From positions 1 through 9,983 of the forward strand of contig DASCNA010000110.1 in NCBI GenBank assembly GCA_036011305.1: DNA of 9,983 bases, in the 5' to 3' direction. The notes below the pieces were generated by a model that saw only the letters and a program-made list of their open reading frames with translations, was not told the DNA's origin and did no database searches. The position numbers and the translations under genes were made by a program. Below are positions 1 through 6,826 of this stretch, piece after piece; the stretch's first letter is position 1, and each line of letters starts with the position of its first letter. This DNA is from DASCNA01 sp036011305 (GTDB lineage: Bacteria; Verrucomicrobiota; Lentisphaeria; Victivallales; GWF2-38-69).

Positions 1-441
1 CATAAGATCTCCGGCGGTGAAAGCGGACGCACCTACTCCGTATATTTCCACACGATCAGATTTAAGAATCTTATCAGAAGCCTTTTCTATATAATTTATA
101 TTTACCATGCTGACTGTATTTTCGATTGCTGCAACGTTGTTATTTTTTATTTTGTGAACGAGTTCGGATGTTGAATCTCCTTCTTTTATGTCACTTCCGT
201 AAATGTTTTCTGAATAGCCCATATTTTCTTTTGCCAGTGTCAGTTTGAACTCCTGATAACCTTTAAGGCCGATTTTCCTGCAGAACCTAATTATGCTTGT
301 CTCGCCTACATTGCATTCTTCAGCAAATTCTGTAATTGACATGTATACAATTTTATTGGGTTTAGAAAGAACAAAATCTGCTATTTTTTTCTCTGTTTTA
401 GAAAAATTGTTATAAAAACTTCTAATAGTTAAAATACTCAT
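1..441 (-). CDS. RpiR/MurR-family transcriptional regulator (C-terminus cut by window edge)
   Basis: The first 147 codons are present; the gene continues beyond base 1. Residues 1-75 form the RpiR-type winged helix-turn-helix: an N-terminal helix (FSKTEKKIADFVLSKP, 13-28) followed by the recognition unit SITEFAEECNVGETSIIRF (35-53) and CRKIGLKGYQEFK (54-66). From about residue 115 the sugar-phosphate isomerase (SIS) sensing domain starts, with its phosphosugar-binding glycine-rich loop VEIYGVGASAFTAGDL near the edge. In this family the SIS domain binds a phosphosugar and controls DNA binding. The gene is divergent from nanE, so the likely ligand is ManNAc-6-P or GlcNAc-6-P (inference). The start is supported by a GGAGGA site nine bases upstream. 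The ATG overlaps the TGA of a remnant frame upstream (ATGA), suggesting former translational coupling. The family is very sure; the ligand is not. Confidence 0.93.
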   Translation of the reverse strand, partial: MSILTIRSFYNNFSKTEKKIADFVLSKPNKIVYMSITEFAEECNVGETSIIRFCRKIGLKGYQEFKLTLAKENMGYSENIYGSDIKEGDSTSELVHKIKNNNVAAIENTVSMVNINYIEKASDKILKSDRVEIYGVGASAFTAGDLM

Positions 442-617
442 TTTGTTACATCCTCCGCCTGTATCTCTATTTTGAACATTCTATTCCAAGGCATATAACA
501 CTCTTTTATCTTAAAGTTATATTCAGTTCCTTTGCTCAAAATAACAGGAAAGTCTTTGCTGCATGGTCTTTTATCCAATGGAATACATATGTTTTTTTCA
601 TAAACTGGAACAAAATC
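438..617 (-). pseudogene. C-terminal remnant of an unknown gene upstream of the rpiR-type regulator
   Basis: A 59-codon open stretch reads from just after an in-frame TAG (618-620) to a TGA that overlaps the regulator's ATG as ATGA. The peptide looks like real protein rather than noise, with mixed composition and an ordered end such as YNFKIKECYMPWNRMFKIE (33-51). It has no sensible start: no ATG before codon 42, and no ribosome site before the one TTG (codon 14). Upstream of 617 all frames are broken by stops in AT-rich intergenic DNA. This fits the tail of a larger protein, likely beta-rich, whose front was deleted and which was once co-transcribed with the regulator. I do not recognise the family. 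It could also be a short gene with an unusual start, or chance. Confidence 0.45.
451..456 (-). promoter_or_regulatory. Ribosome binding site of the RpiR-type regulator
   Basis: Read on the minus strand this is GGAGGA, nine bases before the ATG at 441. It lies inside the end of the remnant frame, which supports the ATG at 441 as the true start. Confidence 0.75.
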
Positions 618-657
618 CTAAAAGAATTAAAATAATATCTTTATTAATTTGAAAATG

Positions 658-687
658 ATATCCTTAAATGTAGCTTAAAAAGGATAT
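658..687. promoter_or_regulatory. Perfect inverted repeat, candidate operator of the divergent regulator/nanE promoters
   Basis: The arms ATATCCTT (658-665) and AAGGATAT (680-687) are perfect 8-bp complements separated by 14 bp. Their centres are about two helical turns apart, so a dimeric regulator could touch both arms on one face of the DNA. The site is 69 bp before the nanE ATG and in the only gap between the divergent genes, which is where an RpiR-type regulator usually binds. A similar half-site, ATATCTTT, lies 23 bp to the left of the first arm. No convincing -35/-10 pair could be fixed around it. The regulatory role is inferred from position and symmetry. Confidence 0.5.
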
Positions 688-756
688 AAATTCCATAAAC
701 GATAAAAAAAAAGAATAAAATATCCATATTCTAGAAAATATATCAGAGGGGCAAGT

Positions 757-1440
757 ATGAATTATAATGTAAAAGAAATTTTAAAAAAGGGGTTAATAGT
801 TTCATGTCAGGCTTTGGAGGATGAGCCTTTGCATAGTTCTTTTATAATGTCCAGAATGGCTGTAGCAGCAAAACAGGGCGGTGCTATTGCAATAAGATCA
901 AATTCGAAAGAAGACATTAAAGAAATTAAAAATGCTGTTGATCTTCCTGTTATTGGAATTGTAAAAAGAGAATTTGATGATTCTGAGATTTATATTACTC
1001 CCACAATAAAAGAAGTTGAAGAAGTATGTGAAGGCGGTGCAGACATAGTAGCAATTGATGCAACACTCAGAAAAAGGCCTGGAAATATCTTACTGGATCA
1101 ACTGATTCACGAAATAAGAAGTAAATTTCCTAAGCTTTTTATTATGGCAGACTGTTCAAATTTTGATGAAGGGGTAAATGCAGATAAACTCGGGTTTGAT
1201 TTAATTGCAACTACACTTTCAGGTTATACTCCTTACACAAAGGGCTGCTCCCTTCCAAATATAGAGTTAATTAAGAAACTCTCAGAAACAGTGTCAGCAC
1301 CGGTTATTGCCGAAGGGGGAATCTGGACAGTTGAAGATGCAAATACAGCTTATAATTCAGGAGCCTATTCAATAGTCATAGGTTCAGCAATTACCAGGCC
1401 CCAGCTTATTACAAGAAGATTTTTCGAAGCTATTTCATAG
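757..1440 (+). CDS. nanE: N-acetylmannosamine-6-phosphate 2-epimerase NanE
   Basis: This cytoplasmic enzyme converts ManNAc-6-P to GlcNAc-6-P, the step that links ManNAc and sialic-acid use to the GlcNAc pathway. The 227-residue protein is full length for the family and has its TIM-barrel landmarks in order: GLIVSCQAL (12-20), MAVAAKQGGAIAIRSN (34-49), PVIGIVKREFDDSEIYITPT (64-83), GADIVAIDAT (94-103), the ATTLSGYT loop (151-158), and a C-terminal phosphate-binding part with VIAEGG (183-188) and IVIGSAITRPQ (206-216). The residues corresponding to the catalytic lysine and glutamate described for clostridial NanE appear to be K70 and E186. A strong site, AGAGGGG (745-751), precedes the ATG. 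It is first in a rightward operon with a ROK kinase (117 bp downstream) and a RhaT-like permease. No NanA lyase is seen, so the ManNAc-6-P probably comes from ManNAc phosphorylated by the next gene. Confidence 0.96.
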   Translation: MNYNVKEILKKGLIVSCQALEDEPLHSSFIMSRMAVAAKQGGAIAIRSNSKEDIKEIKNAVDLPVIGIVKREFDDSEIYITPTIKEVEEVCEGGADIVAIDATLRKRPGNILLDQLIHEIRSKFPKLFIMADCSNFDEGVNADKLGFDLIATTLSGYTPYTKGCSLPNIELIKKLSETVSAPVIAEGGIWTVEDANTAYNSGAYSIVIGSAITRPQLITRRFFEAIS

Positions 1441-1557
1441 AGGTTTCATATTTAGTTATATAGTATAGAAATACGGTTTTAACATCTTGATTCGTTATTG
1501 TTAATCTCAATTTTGCTGGACATTGTATGTATAAAAATAATATAAAAGTGAGTGGTT

Positions 1558-2433
1558 ATGAATATTTTATGTTTTGATGTAGGCGGTACGTTTATAAAAA
1601 CTGGAATTGTTGATGGGGAAGGCAGAATAACTATTAAGGATAATTTTCCTACACCTTTAGTAAACTGCAGGGAATCTATACCAGATAAAATTTCTGAATA
1701 CACAAATAGAATTATAGATAATTTTGACATAGACTGTGTTGGTATTAGCACAGCAGGACAGGTTGATAGCGAGCAGGGGATCATTACATATGCAAATGAG
1801 AATCTTCCTGACTTTACCGGTTGCAGGTTGGCTGATGATGTTGAGAAATCAACAGGGCTAAAAACTTTTGCAGAGAATGATGCCAATTGTGCTGCTATCG
1901 GTGAAATGTGGATGGGAGCAGGTAAGAATGCTGATAGTTTTGTCTGTATTACGTTAGGAACCGGTGTTGGAGGTTCAATAGTACTTAATAGAAAACTATA
2001 CAAGGGACCTCATAATAGTGCAGGGGAAATAGGATATTTAAAGATTGGAAATACGTGCTTAGATAAATGCGGTTCGACAATTGGACTTTTAAAAGATTAT
2101 AAAACTTTGACAGATCATGATGTTGACGGTATTGAACTGTTTGAGTTAATAAAAAAAGGTAACAAAGTGGCACTGCGTGTATATAATGATTTTCTCAATA
2201 ACTTAGTTGACGGAATTTTAAATACTGTTTATGTTATCGATCCTGAATTAATAATTATTGGCGGTGGTATCTCGTCACAAGGCAAACTTTTTTTTAATGA
2301 AGTCAACAGACTGTTTCATAAGAAATCTTTAGCTGTACATAAATCGATAAATATTGTAAAAGCAGAGTTGGAAAACAGTGCAGGGCTGACGGGAGCATAT
2401 TATATAGCCTCAAATAGAAACTATTACTTTTAA
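1558..2433 (+). CDS. nanK: ROK-family sugar kinase, probable N-acetylmannosamine kinase with a degenerate zinc motif
   Basis: An ATP-dependent sugar kinase that probably phosphorylates ManNAc (or a related hexosamine) at O6 to feed NanE. From the ATG at 1558 the protein has 291 residues, usual for ROK. It shows the N-terminal phosphate loop FDVGGTFIKTGIVD, the catalytic Asp in AENDANCAA (Asp108), the second ATP motif ITLGTGVGGSIV, and IIIGGGIS near the C-terminus. The substrate-side segment reads SAGEIGYLKIG, then CLDKCGST. The usual zinc-binding His is replaced by Tyr and the CxCGxxGCxE motif is lost, so the zinc site is probably absent. Zinc-free NanK proteins are known, so function need not be lost. 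A GTG at 1552 could add two residues, but AAGTGAG (1546-1552) sits five bases before the ATG, which I prefer. ManNAc specificity comes from the neighbour nanE; glucose- or GlcNAc-type activity remains possible. Confidence 0.88.
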   Translation: MNILCFDVGGTFIKTGIVDGEGRITIKDNFPTPLVNCRESIPDKISEYTNRIIDNFDIDCVGISTAGQVDSEQGIITYANENLPDFTGCRLADDVEKSTGLKTFAENDANCAAIGEMWMGAGKNADSFVCITLGTGVGGSIVLNRKLYKGPHNSAGEIGYLKIGNTCLDKCGSTIGLLKDYKTLTDHDVDGIELFELIKKGNKVALRVYNDFLNNLVDGILNTVYVIDPELIIIGGGISSQGKLFFNEVNRLFHKKSLAVHKSINIVKAELENSAGLTGAYYIASNRNYYF

Positions 2434-2459
2434 ATTAATATAATTAAGGAAAATAAATA

Positions 2460-3533
2460 ATGAGTAACATAATAATTTTTGCCTTGGTTTTATGTGTACT
2501 GGCAGGTTTTCTGAATGGATCATATGCTATTCCAATCAAATGTATGGACAAATGGAAAGAAGAAAATCTATGGCTGGTATTTTTTGTCTTTTCTTTTTTT
2601 ATTCTTCCATGGCTGACTATTTTTATTATGGTTCCGGATGTGATGTCTATATTCAAACTGCTGCCCCTTAATGCTGTTGTCGGGGCATTAGTCGGAGGTG
2701 CTGTTTTTGGTTTTGGAATGCTGTTTTTTGCCAACGCTTTTAAATATATCGGTATTGGATTGAATTTTGTTGTTAATATTTCAATTGGAACAGCAGGTGC
2801 AGCACTGGTTCCTATACTATGGCATCCTGAAATTATTGTTTCAACTTATAGTATTATACAGTTAATAGGCATTATCTTTTTCATCTTTGCAGTGGTTTTA
2901 GGTGCTAAAGCAGGAGATATCAGGAGCAAAACTCAAGGGAACAGCGAAACCAGATCTGTCCAGAAACGTTATCTGTTTCTTGGTGTTTGTTTTGCCATTC
3001 TTGGAGGTATTGGAAGTGCCTGTCAGGGAATTTCGTATACTTATTCAAATCCAATTATTTCATCGATTGCTATGAGTAAATTTCATGCTTCTCCGATTTC
3101 TGCAGGGTTAATTTCATGGGGTATTATTTTTACTGCCTCCACTATTCCGTATGCAATTTATTTTTTAATTCAAAATATAAAAAATGGAAGTTTTAAATAC
3201 TATAAAGCAAAGGGGACCGGGCATTATTGGCTATATATAATATATATGGGGATAGCTTCCTGGGGATCATTAATAATTTTCAGCAAAGCATCTGCTGATA
3301 TAGGGGGAGACCTGGCACCGACAATAGCATGGCCAATATTTATGGTCTTTATTGTTCTGACATCGAATTTCTGGGGTATAATATTTAAAGAGTGGAAAAA
3401 TGCTCATAGAAAGGCCTTTATCTTTCTTGCTCTCAGCCTGGTTTTATACGTCGGGGCAATTGTAACTTTCTCATATAGCAGTGTTATTAAACCCACAACA
3501 GAAAATCAATATTCTAAGATAATTTCAAAATAA
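2460..3533 (+). CDS. RhaT-family (L-rhamnose/H+ symporter-like) sugar permease
   Basis: An inner-membrane secondary transporter of the drug/metabolite superfamily, 357 residues, with about ten hydrophobic helices. The N-terminus carries the RhaT family signature: GFLNGSYAIPIKCMDKW (16-32), then EENLW (34-38) and a Pro-Trp in the second helix (50-51). Later family features are IGTAGAALVPIL in helix 4 and a repeat of the fold after the basic loop around 155-170. RhaT of enterobacteria imports L-rhamnose with a proton, but no rhamnose gene is present here. The gene starts 26 bp after the kinase stop, with AAGGAAA ahead of its ATG, and so belongs to the nanE-kinase operon. By context it likely imports ManNAc or another amino sugar; this substrate is inference. 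The operon ends just after it at a strong hairpin. Confidence 0.87.
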   Translation: MSNIIIFALVLCVLAGFLNGSYAIPIKCMDKWKEENLWLVFFVFSFFILPWLTIFIMVPDVMSIFKLLPLNAVVGALVGGAVFGFGMLFFANAFKYIGIGLNFVVNISIGTAGAALVPILWHPEIIVSTYSIIQLIGIIFFIFAVVLGAKAGDIRSKTQGNSETRSVQKRYLFLGVCFAILGGIGSACQGISYTYSNPIISSIAMSKFHASPISAGLISWGIIFTASTIPYAIYFLIQNIKNGSFKYYKAKGTGHYWLYIIYMGIASWGSLIIFSKASADIGGDLAPTIAWPIFMVFIVLTSNFWGIIFKEWKNAHRKAFIFLALSLVLYVGAIVTFSYSSVIKPTTENQYSKIISK

Positions 3534-3563
3534 AAAATGCTTTACTATTCAGTAAAGCATTTT
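3534..3563. terminator. Bidirectional rho-independent terminator between convergent operons
   Basis: A perfect 13-bp stem (3534-3546 with 3551-3563, core ATGCTTTACT / AGTAAAGCAT) closes a 4-base ATTC loop. It begins directly after the stop codon of the RhaT-like gene and ends 10 bp before the stop codon of the leftward MFS gene. The + strand continues as TTTTATTATTTGTTTT and the minus strand as TTTTTTATTTT, so either transcript gains a U-rich tail. It probably ends both operons. Confidence 0.9.
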
Positions 3564-3573
3564 ATTATTTGTT

Positions 3574-4869
3574 TTATGAGTTGGCTTTTCTAATACCGAA
3601 AGTCTTGTCTATTCTTAGAAATGCTACAATAATAACTGTTGGTATTACCATAGCTATCACAAGCCAGAAAAAGTATTCGTATCCAAGTATGGATTGGAGC
3701 CATCCACTTAACATTCCAGGCCCCATTAGACCAAGCATCATAATTCCGGCAAAAAAAGCATAATGGGCTGTTTTAAATGGACTGTCTCTGACTAAATACA
3801 TTAGAAAGAACGTATAAGCACAATATCCAAAAGCAAAACAAAATTGTTCGATTGCAATAAATGATAATATCAATAAATGATTTTGTGGTTGATAAAGAGC
3901 TAAAATTATATATAGGAAATGAGGTAAATTCATTATCACTACCATCCACCATAACCAGAATTTAAGGCCTTTCTTATAGATAGCAAATCCTCCTAATAAT
4001 CCTGCCAGTACTAATGCTACTGGAGCTACAACTCCATAAGAGAAACCAGTAAATTGATTTGTCAACCCCAATCCTCCTTTTTGAATTGGATCAAGCAGAA
4101 ACAGAGGTACTATCTTATTCAAAAGAGTTTCACCTGCTTTATAGAATATCAAAAAGAATATACCTATCCATAAATTTTTTATTCTAATGAATTCCCAGAA
4201 AATACGTAAGAACTCTTTATAAACGTCTTTTACACTTCGGTGATTTTTTAGCTTTTCATTTTTAGGCAGGATAAATTTATGATATATACTTATACACAGT
4301 ATTAAAGTTCCTGTAAAACCCATTATGATACTCCAGACAATATGATAATTGCCTATTTTAGTAAAAAGAAAACCTGCCAGCATTATTATAAGTCCCTGAA
4401 CAAGAATTTTTCCTATTTGGTATGAAGCTCCCTGGATACCTAGGTAAAGTGACTGTTCATGAGGAACTAACTGAACAAGAAAATTACCATCCACGGCCAT
4501 GTCGTGTGATGTGCCAATAAATGCATATGCCCAGAATATTGCTAATGTTAAATTTATAAACATTGGAGTCTGAAGAGCAAATGCCACTCCAATACAGCAG
4601 GCTCCAATCAGAATTTCCATAAAGTAAATCCACCAGCGTTTTGTCATGAATAGATCAACAAATGCTGCCCATAGAGGCCTTAATGCATACGGGAGCAGCA
4701 GCATACCTGTTATAATTGTGATCTTGGTATTTGATAGATCCAGGTTTTTATACATAATTGCGGCCATGTAAATAATTACTGTGCCTACCAGACCTTCCAT
4801 AAAGAAAGTGGACGGTATCCAGTACCATACATCCTTTCTTAGTTTTTCTTTTTGCTGAATTTTTTCCAT
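3574..4869 (-). CDS. AmpG-like MFS permease (putative muropeptide/amino-sugar importer)
   Basis: A 431-residue inner-membrane protein with twelve predicted helices and a basic cytoplasmic loop between helices 6 and 7 (about residues 203-232). Two stretches resemble the AmpG/PAT branch of the MFS: LLLPYALRPLWAAFVD (57-72), matching the helix 2-3 signature, and GTSHDMAVDGNFL (119-131), corresponding to the AmpG 'ATQDIAxDxY' segment in helix 4. AmpG imports GlcNAc-anhydroMurNAc peptides from the periplasm for recycling. Here the gene follows nagZ by 42 bp and is last in an operon with a dipeptide epimerase, which supports a wall-fragment substrate. The identity to true AmpG is only moderate by eye, so the substrate could instead be a chito- or other disaccharide. 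The start is supported by AAAGG and GGGGG just upstream of the ATG. Confidence 0.82.
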   Translation of the reverse strand: MEKIQQKEKLRKDVWYWIPSTFFMEGLVGTVIIYMAAIMYKNLDLSNTKITIITGMLLLPYALRPLWAAFVDLFMTKRWWIYFMEILIGACCIGVAFALQTPMFINLTLAIFWAYAFIGTSHDMAVDGNFLVQLVPHEQSLYLGIQGASYQIGKILVQGLIIMLAGFLFTKIGNYHIVWSIIMGFTGTLILCISIYHKFILPKNEKLKNHRSVKDVYKEFLRIFWEFIRIKNLWIGIFFLIFYKAGETLLNKIVPLFLLDPIQKGGLGLTNQFTGFSYGVVAPVALVLAGLLGGFAIYKKGLKFWLWWMVVIMNLPHFLYIILALYQPQNHLLILSFIAIEQFCFAFGYCAYTFFLMYLVRDSPFKTAHYAFFAGIMMLGLMGPGMLSGWLQSILGYEYFFWLVIAMVIPTVIIVAFLRIDKTFGIRKANS

Positions 4870-4911
4870 TATAATACCTTTCCCCCTTTTATTAGTAAAT
4901 TTTCTACTGGA

Positions 4912-6717
4912 TTAAATTGTCATTTTATAGTTTAAACCATGACCTATTCTGTAAATTATTTTATCTGTTTTATAATCGATGATATCTACCGGCAGTTTGC
5001 CTTTTGGTTTTAACTGCACAAGACCATTTACAGGATTACTGAAAATCATTTTTGCTACTGTTTTAATATTTACAGACAGTGCGGCCTGTATTGCATTTGT
5101 TTGGTCGAAACTGACAGCGCCATAAATAGCGATGCTGGATTTACATTCCGGTATATAAGCAATGTCATATGGATTTCTTGCTGATATCGATACAAGTTTT
5201 TTCCCATTTTTATTACTGTATGAAACGATTTTTTTATAAAGTTTTTTATTTGAATCAACATTATATGTGACCATTAAAATCAGGTCAGCGTCAAGCAATT
5301 GCTTTTTAAGCTTATCTGATAGTCTGGAATTTGACGGAATTATTTTTCCCTCTTCAATTTTAGATTTTATGGAAAAATATCCTGATATTTCTTTTATTGA
5401 ATCTGATAACAAATTGATCCTTGTATGGTTATCGTCGATTATTAATATTTTACTGTTATCTATTAAATTATAAGGTAAAATATTCTCATCATTTTTTATA
5501 AGGGTAATACCTTCAGATGCAGCATAGCTTTCAATTTCTTTGTGTTTTCTGCAGCCAATAATTTCCAGTGCATGACTATTTTTTTCTTTTAATTTTGCAC
5601 GTGTTTCTGAGTCAGTGATTATTTTTTTTTCTAATTTTAAGGAAATTATTTTATCTACTGATTCGTTAACTCTTTCTTTAAAGTTCTGATCGCAAATATA
5701 TAACACTTCTAAGCAGGAAAATATTTTATCAAGCTTACTGATATCTTCTTCATTCCATACCCTAACAGGCATAACAGCCATATCAGATCCGGCTAAAATT
5801 GTTTTAATAACTGCATCTTCCATGCTGAAATTGTCACTGATAGCTTTCATATCAAGAGCATCAGTTAATATCAATCCTTTAAAACCAAGTTTATCTTTAA
5901 GCAGTTTTGTTATTATTTTATGAGAAAGAGTAGCCGGGTTACCTATTGGTTTACTGTTTATTATTGATCTTTGTTTACTGTTATCCAGGGCTGGTGCTAT
6001 GACATGAGCAATCATAACTGTGTCAGCATTTGATTTTATAGCTTCTTTAAAAGGCTTTAAATCAATTTCTTCAATTTCATTTAGTGAATAGTTTACACTG
6101 GCAAGTCCAACATGTGTGTCTACGCCTGTATTGCCATGCCCTGGAAAATGTTTGATACAAGATAATACTGAAGCTTTCTGAAGACCTTCAATATAGGCGG
6201 TACCATGTTTGCTTACTATATCAGGTGAACTGCTAAAAGACCTAACCCCTATTACCGGGTTCCTTGGATCAGAATTGACATCAATTGCAGGTGCAAAATT
6301 TAAATTAATACCCAGAGAATTTAGCTCATCACCTATTGCTTTCGCAACTTCTTTTGTTGTTTCTGTATTGTTTGATGCACCCAGTGACATATTGCCCGGC
6401 ATATCTGTTCCAGTTTGCAGACGGGTTACGATTCCGCCTTCCTGATCTATTCCCAACAGAAGCTCAATTTTGGCTGATTTTTGAATGTCATTAATAAGAT
6501 TCACTGTTTGCTTAGGAGTTTCACAGTTTTCTTTAAATAAAGCAATACCTCCCAAGTTGTAATCATTTATGATGTTGGAAACTGCTGGGTTCATTTGTGT
6601 AAATGGTAAATCCTTACCGTCATGATCCTTTCCCCAGTTTCTAAAATCCATCATAATTGTCTGACCTATTTTTTCACGTACAGTCATTTTTTCTATAATA
6701 GTTTTTTTGATACACAT
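4912..6717 (-). CDS. nagZ: Beta-N-acetylglucosaminidase NagZ (GH3), two-domain type
   Basis: This family-3 glycoside hydrolase cleaves terminal beta-linked GlcNAc, typically from GlcNAc-(anhydro)MurNAc peptides in wall recycling. Residues about 10-350 are the GH3 barrel, with GIDQEGG (89-95), the signature KHFPGHGNTGVDTH (189-202) and TDALDM (285-290). By correspondence with the Bacillus subtilis enzyme the acid/base pair is D200-H202 and the nucleophile is D286. Residues about 370-600 form the extra C-terminal alpha/beta domain found in the 600-640-residue Bacillus type and missing from the short E. coli type. Unlike the secreted Bacillus enzyme there is no signal peptide, so it should act in the cytoplasm on substrate brought in by the adjacent AmpG-like permease. 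GAGG lies eight bases before the ATG. GH3 enzymes with this His can also be phosphorylases, so phosphorolysis is an alternative. Confidence 0.93.
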   Translation of the reverse strand: MCIKKTIIEKMTVREKIGQTIMMDFRNWGKDHDGKDLPFTQMNPAVSNIINDYNLGGIALFKENCETPKQTVNLINDIQKSAKIELLLGIDQEGGIVTRLQTGTDMPGNMSLGASNNTETTKEVAKAIGDELNSLGINLNFAPAIDVNSDPRNPVIGVRSFSSSPDIVSKHGTAYIEGLQKASVLSCIKHFPGHGNTGVDTHVGLASVNYSLNEIEEIDLKPFKEAIKSNADTVMIAHVIAPALDNSKQRSIINSKPIGNPATLSHKIITKLLKDKLGFKGLILTDALDMKAISDNFSMEDAVIKTILAGSDMAVMPVRVWNEEDISKLDKIFSCLEVLYICDQNFKERVNESVDKIISLKLEKKIITDSETRAKLKEKNSHALEIIGCRKHKEIESYAASEGITLIKNDENILPYNLIDNSKILIIDDNHTRINLLSDSIKEISGYFSIKSKIEEGKIIPSNSRLSDKLKKQLLDADLILMVTYNVDSNKKLYKKIVSYSNKNGKKLVSISARNPYDIAYIPECKSSIAIYGAVSFDQTNAIQAALSVNIKTVAKMIFSNPVNGLVQLKPKGKLPVDIIDYKTDKIIYRIGHGLNYKMTI

Positions 6718-6787
6718 GGTGTTTTCCTCTATTTATTAATTTATTTTTCTATGATGTGCCTGTTTTTCACACGATGATCAAATCCTG

Positions 6788-6823
6788 CCTGAATTTAGTA
6801 AATTAATAAAATTATGATTCAGG
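6788..6823. repeat. Short inverted repeat between the epimerase and nagZ genes
   Basis: CCTGAAT (6788-6794) and ATTCAGG (6817-6823) are perfect 7-bp arms around a 22-base AT-rich centre, just after the epimerase stop. There is no T-run directly behind it on the minus strand, so it is a poor terminator. It could be an operator or an mRNA-stability element for nagZ, which begins 70 bp further on. Confidence 0.3.
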
Positions 6824-6826
6824 AGA

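Noticed and set aside
1441..1557. Possible internal promoter between nanE and the kinase gene
   Set aside because: Several TTGxxx and TATAAA-like words occur but none pair at 16-18 bp spacing, so I could not support a call.
1479..2003. Long open frame on the minus strand antisense to the ROK kinase gene
   Set aside because: It mirrors the codon pattern of the kinase on the opposite strand, has no ribosome site, and its peptide is low-complexity with no recognisable domain.
4888..4901. TTTACTAA-like octamer seen near 4890, 6796 and 8957, upstream of leftward genes
   Set aside because: The three copies differ in orientation and distance to the start codons, and an AT-only octamer with one C is expected repeatedly in DNA of this composition.
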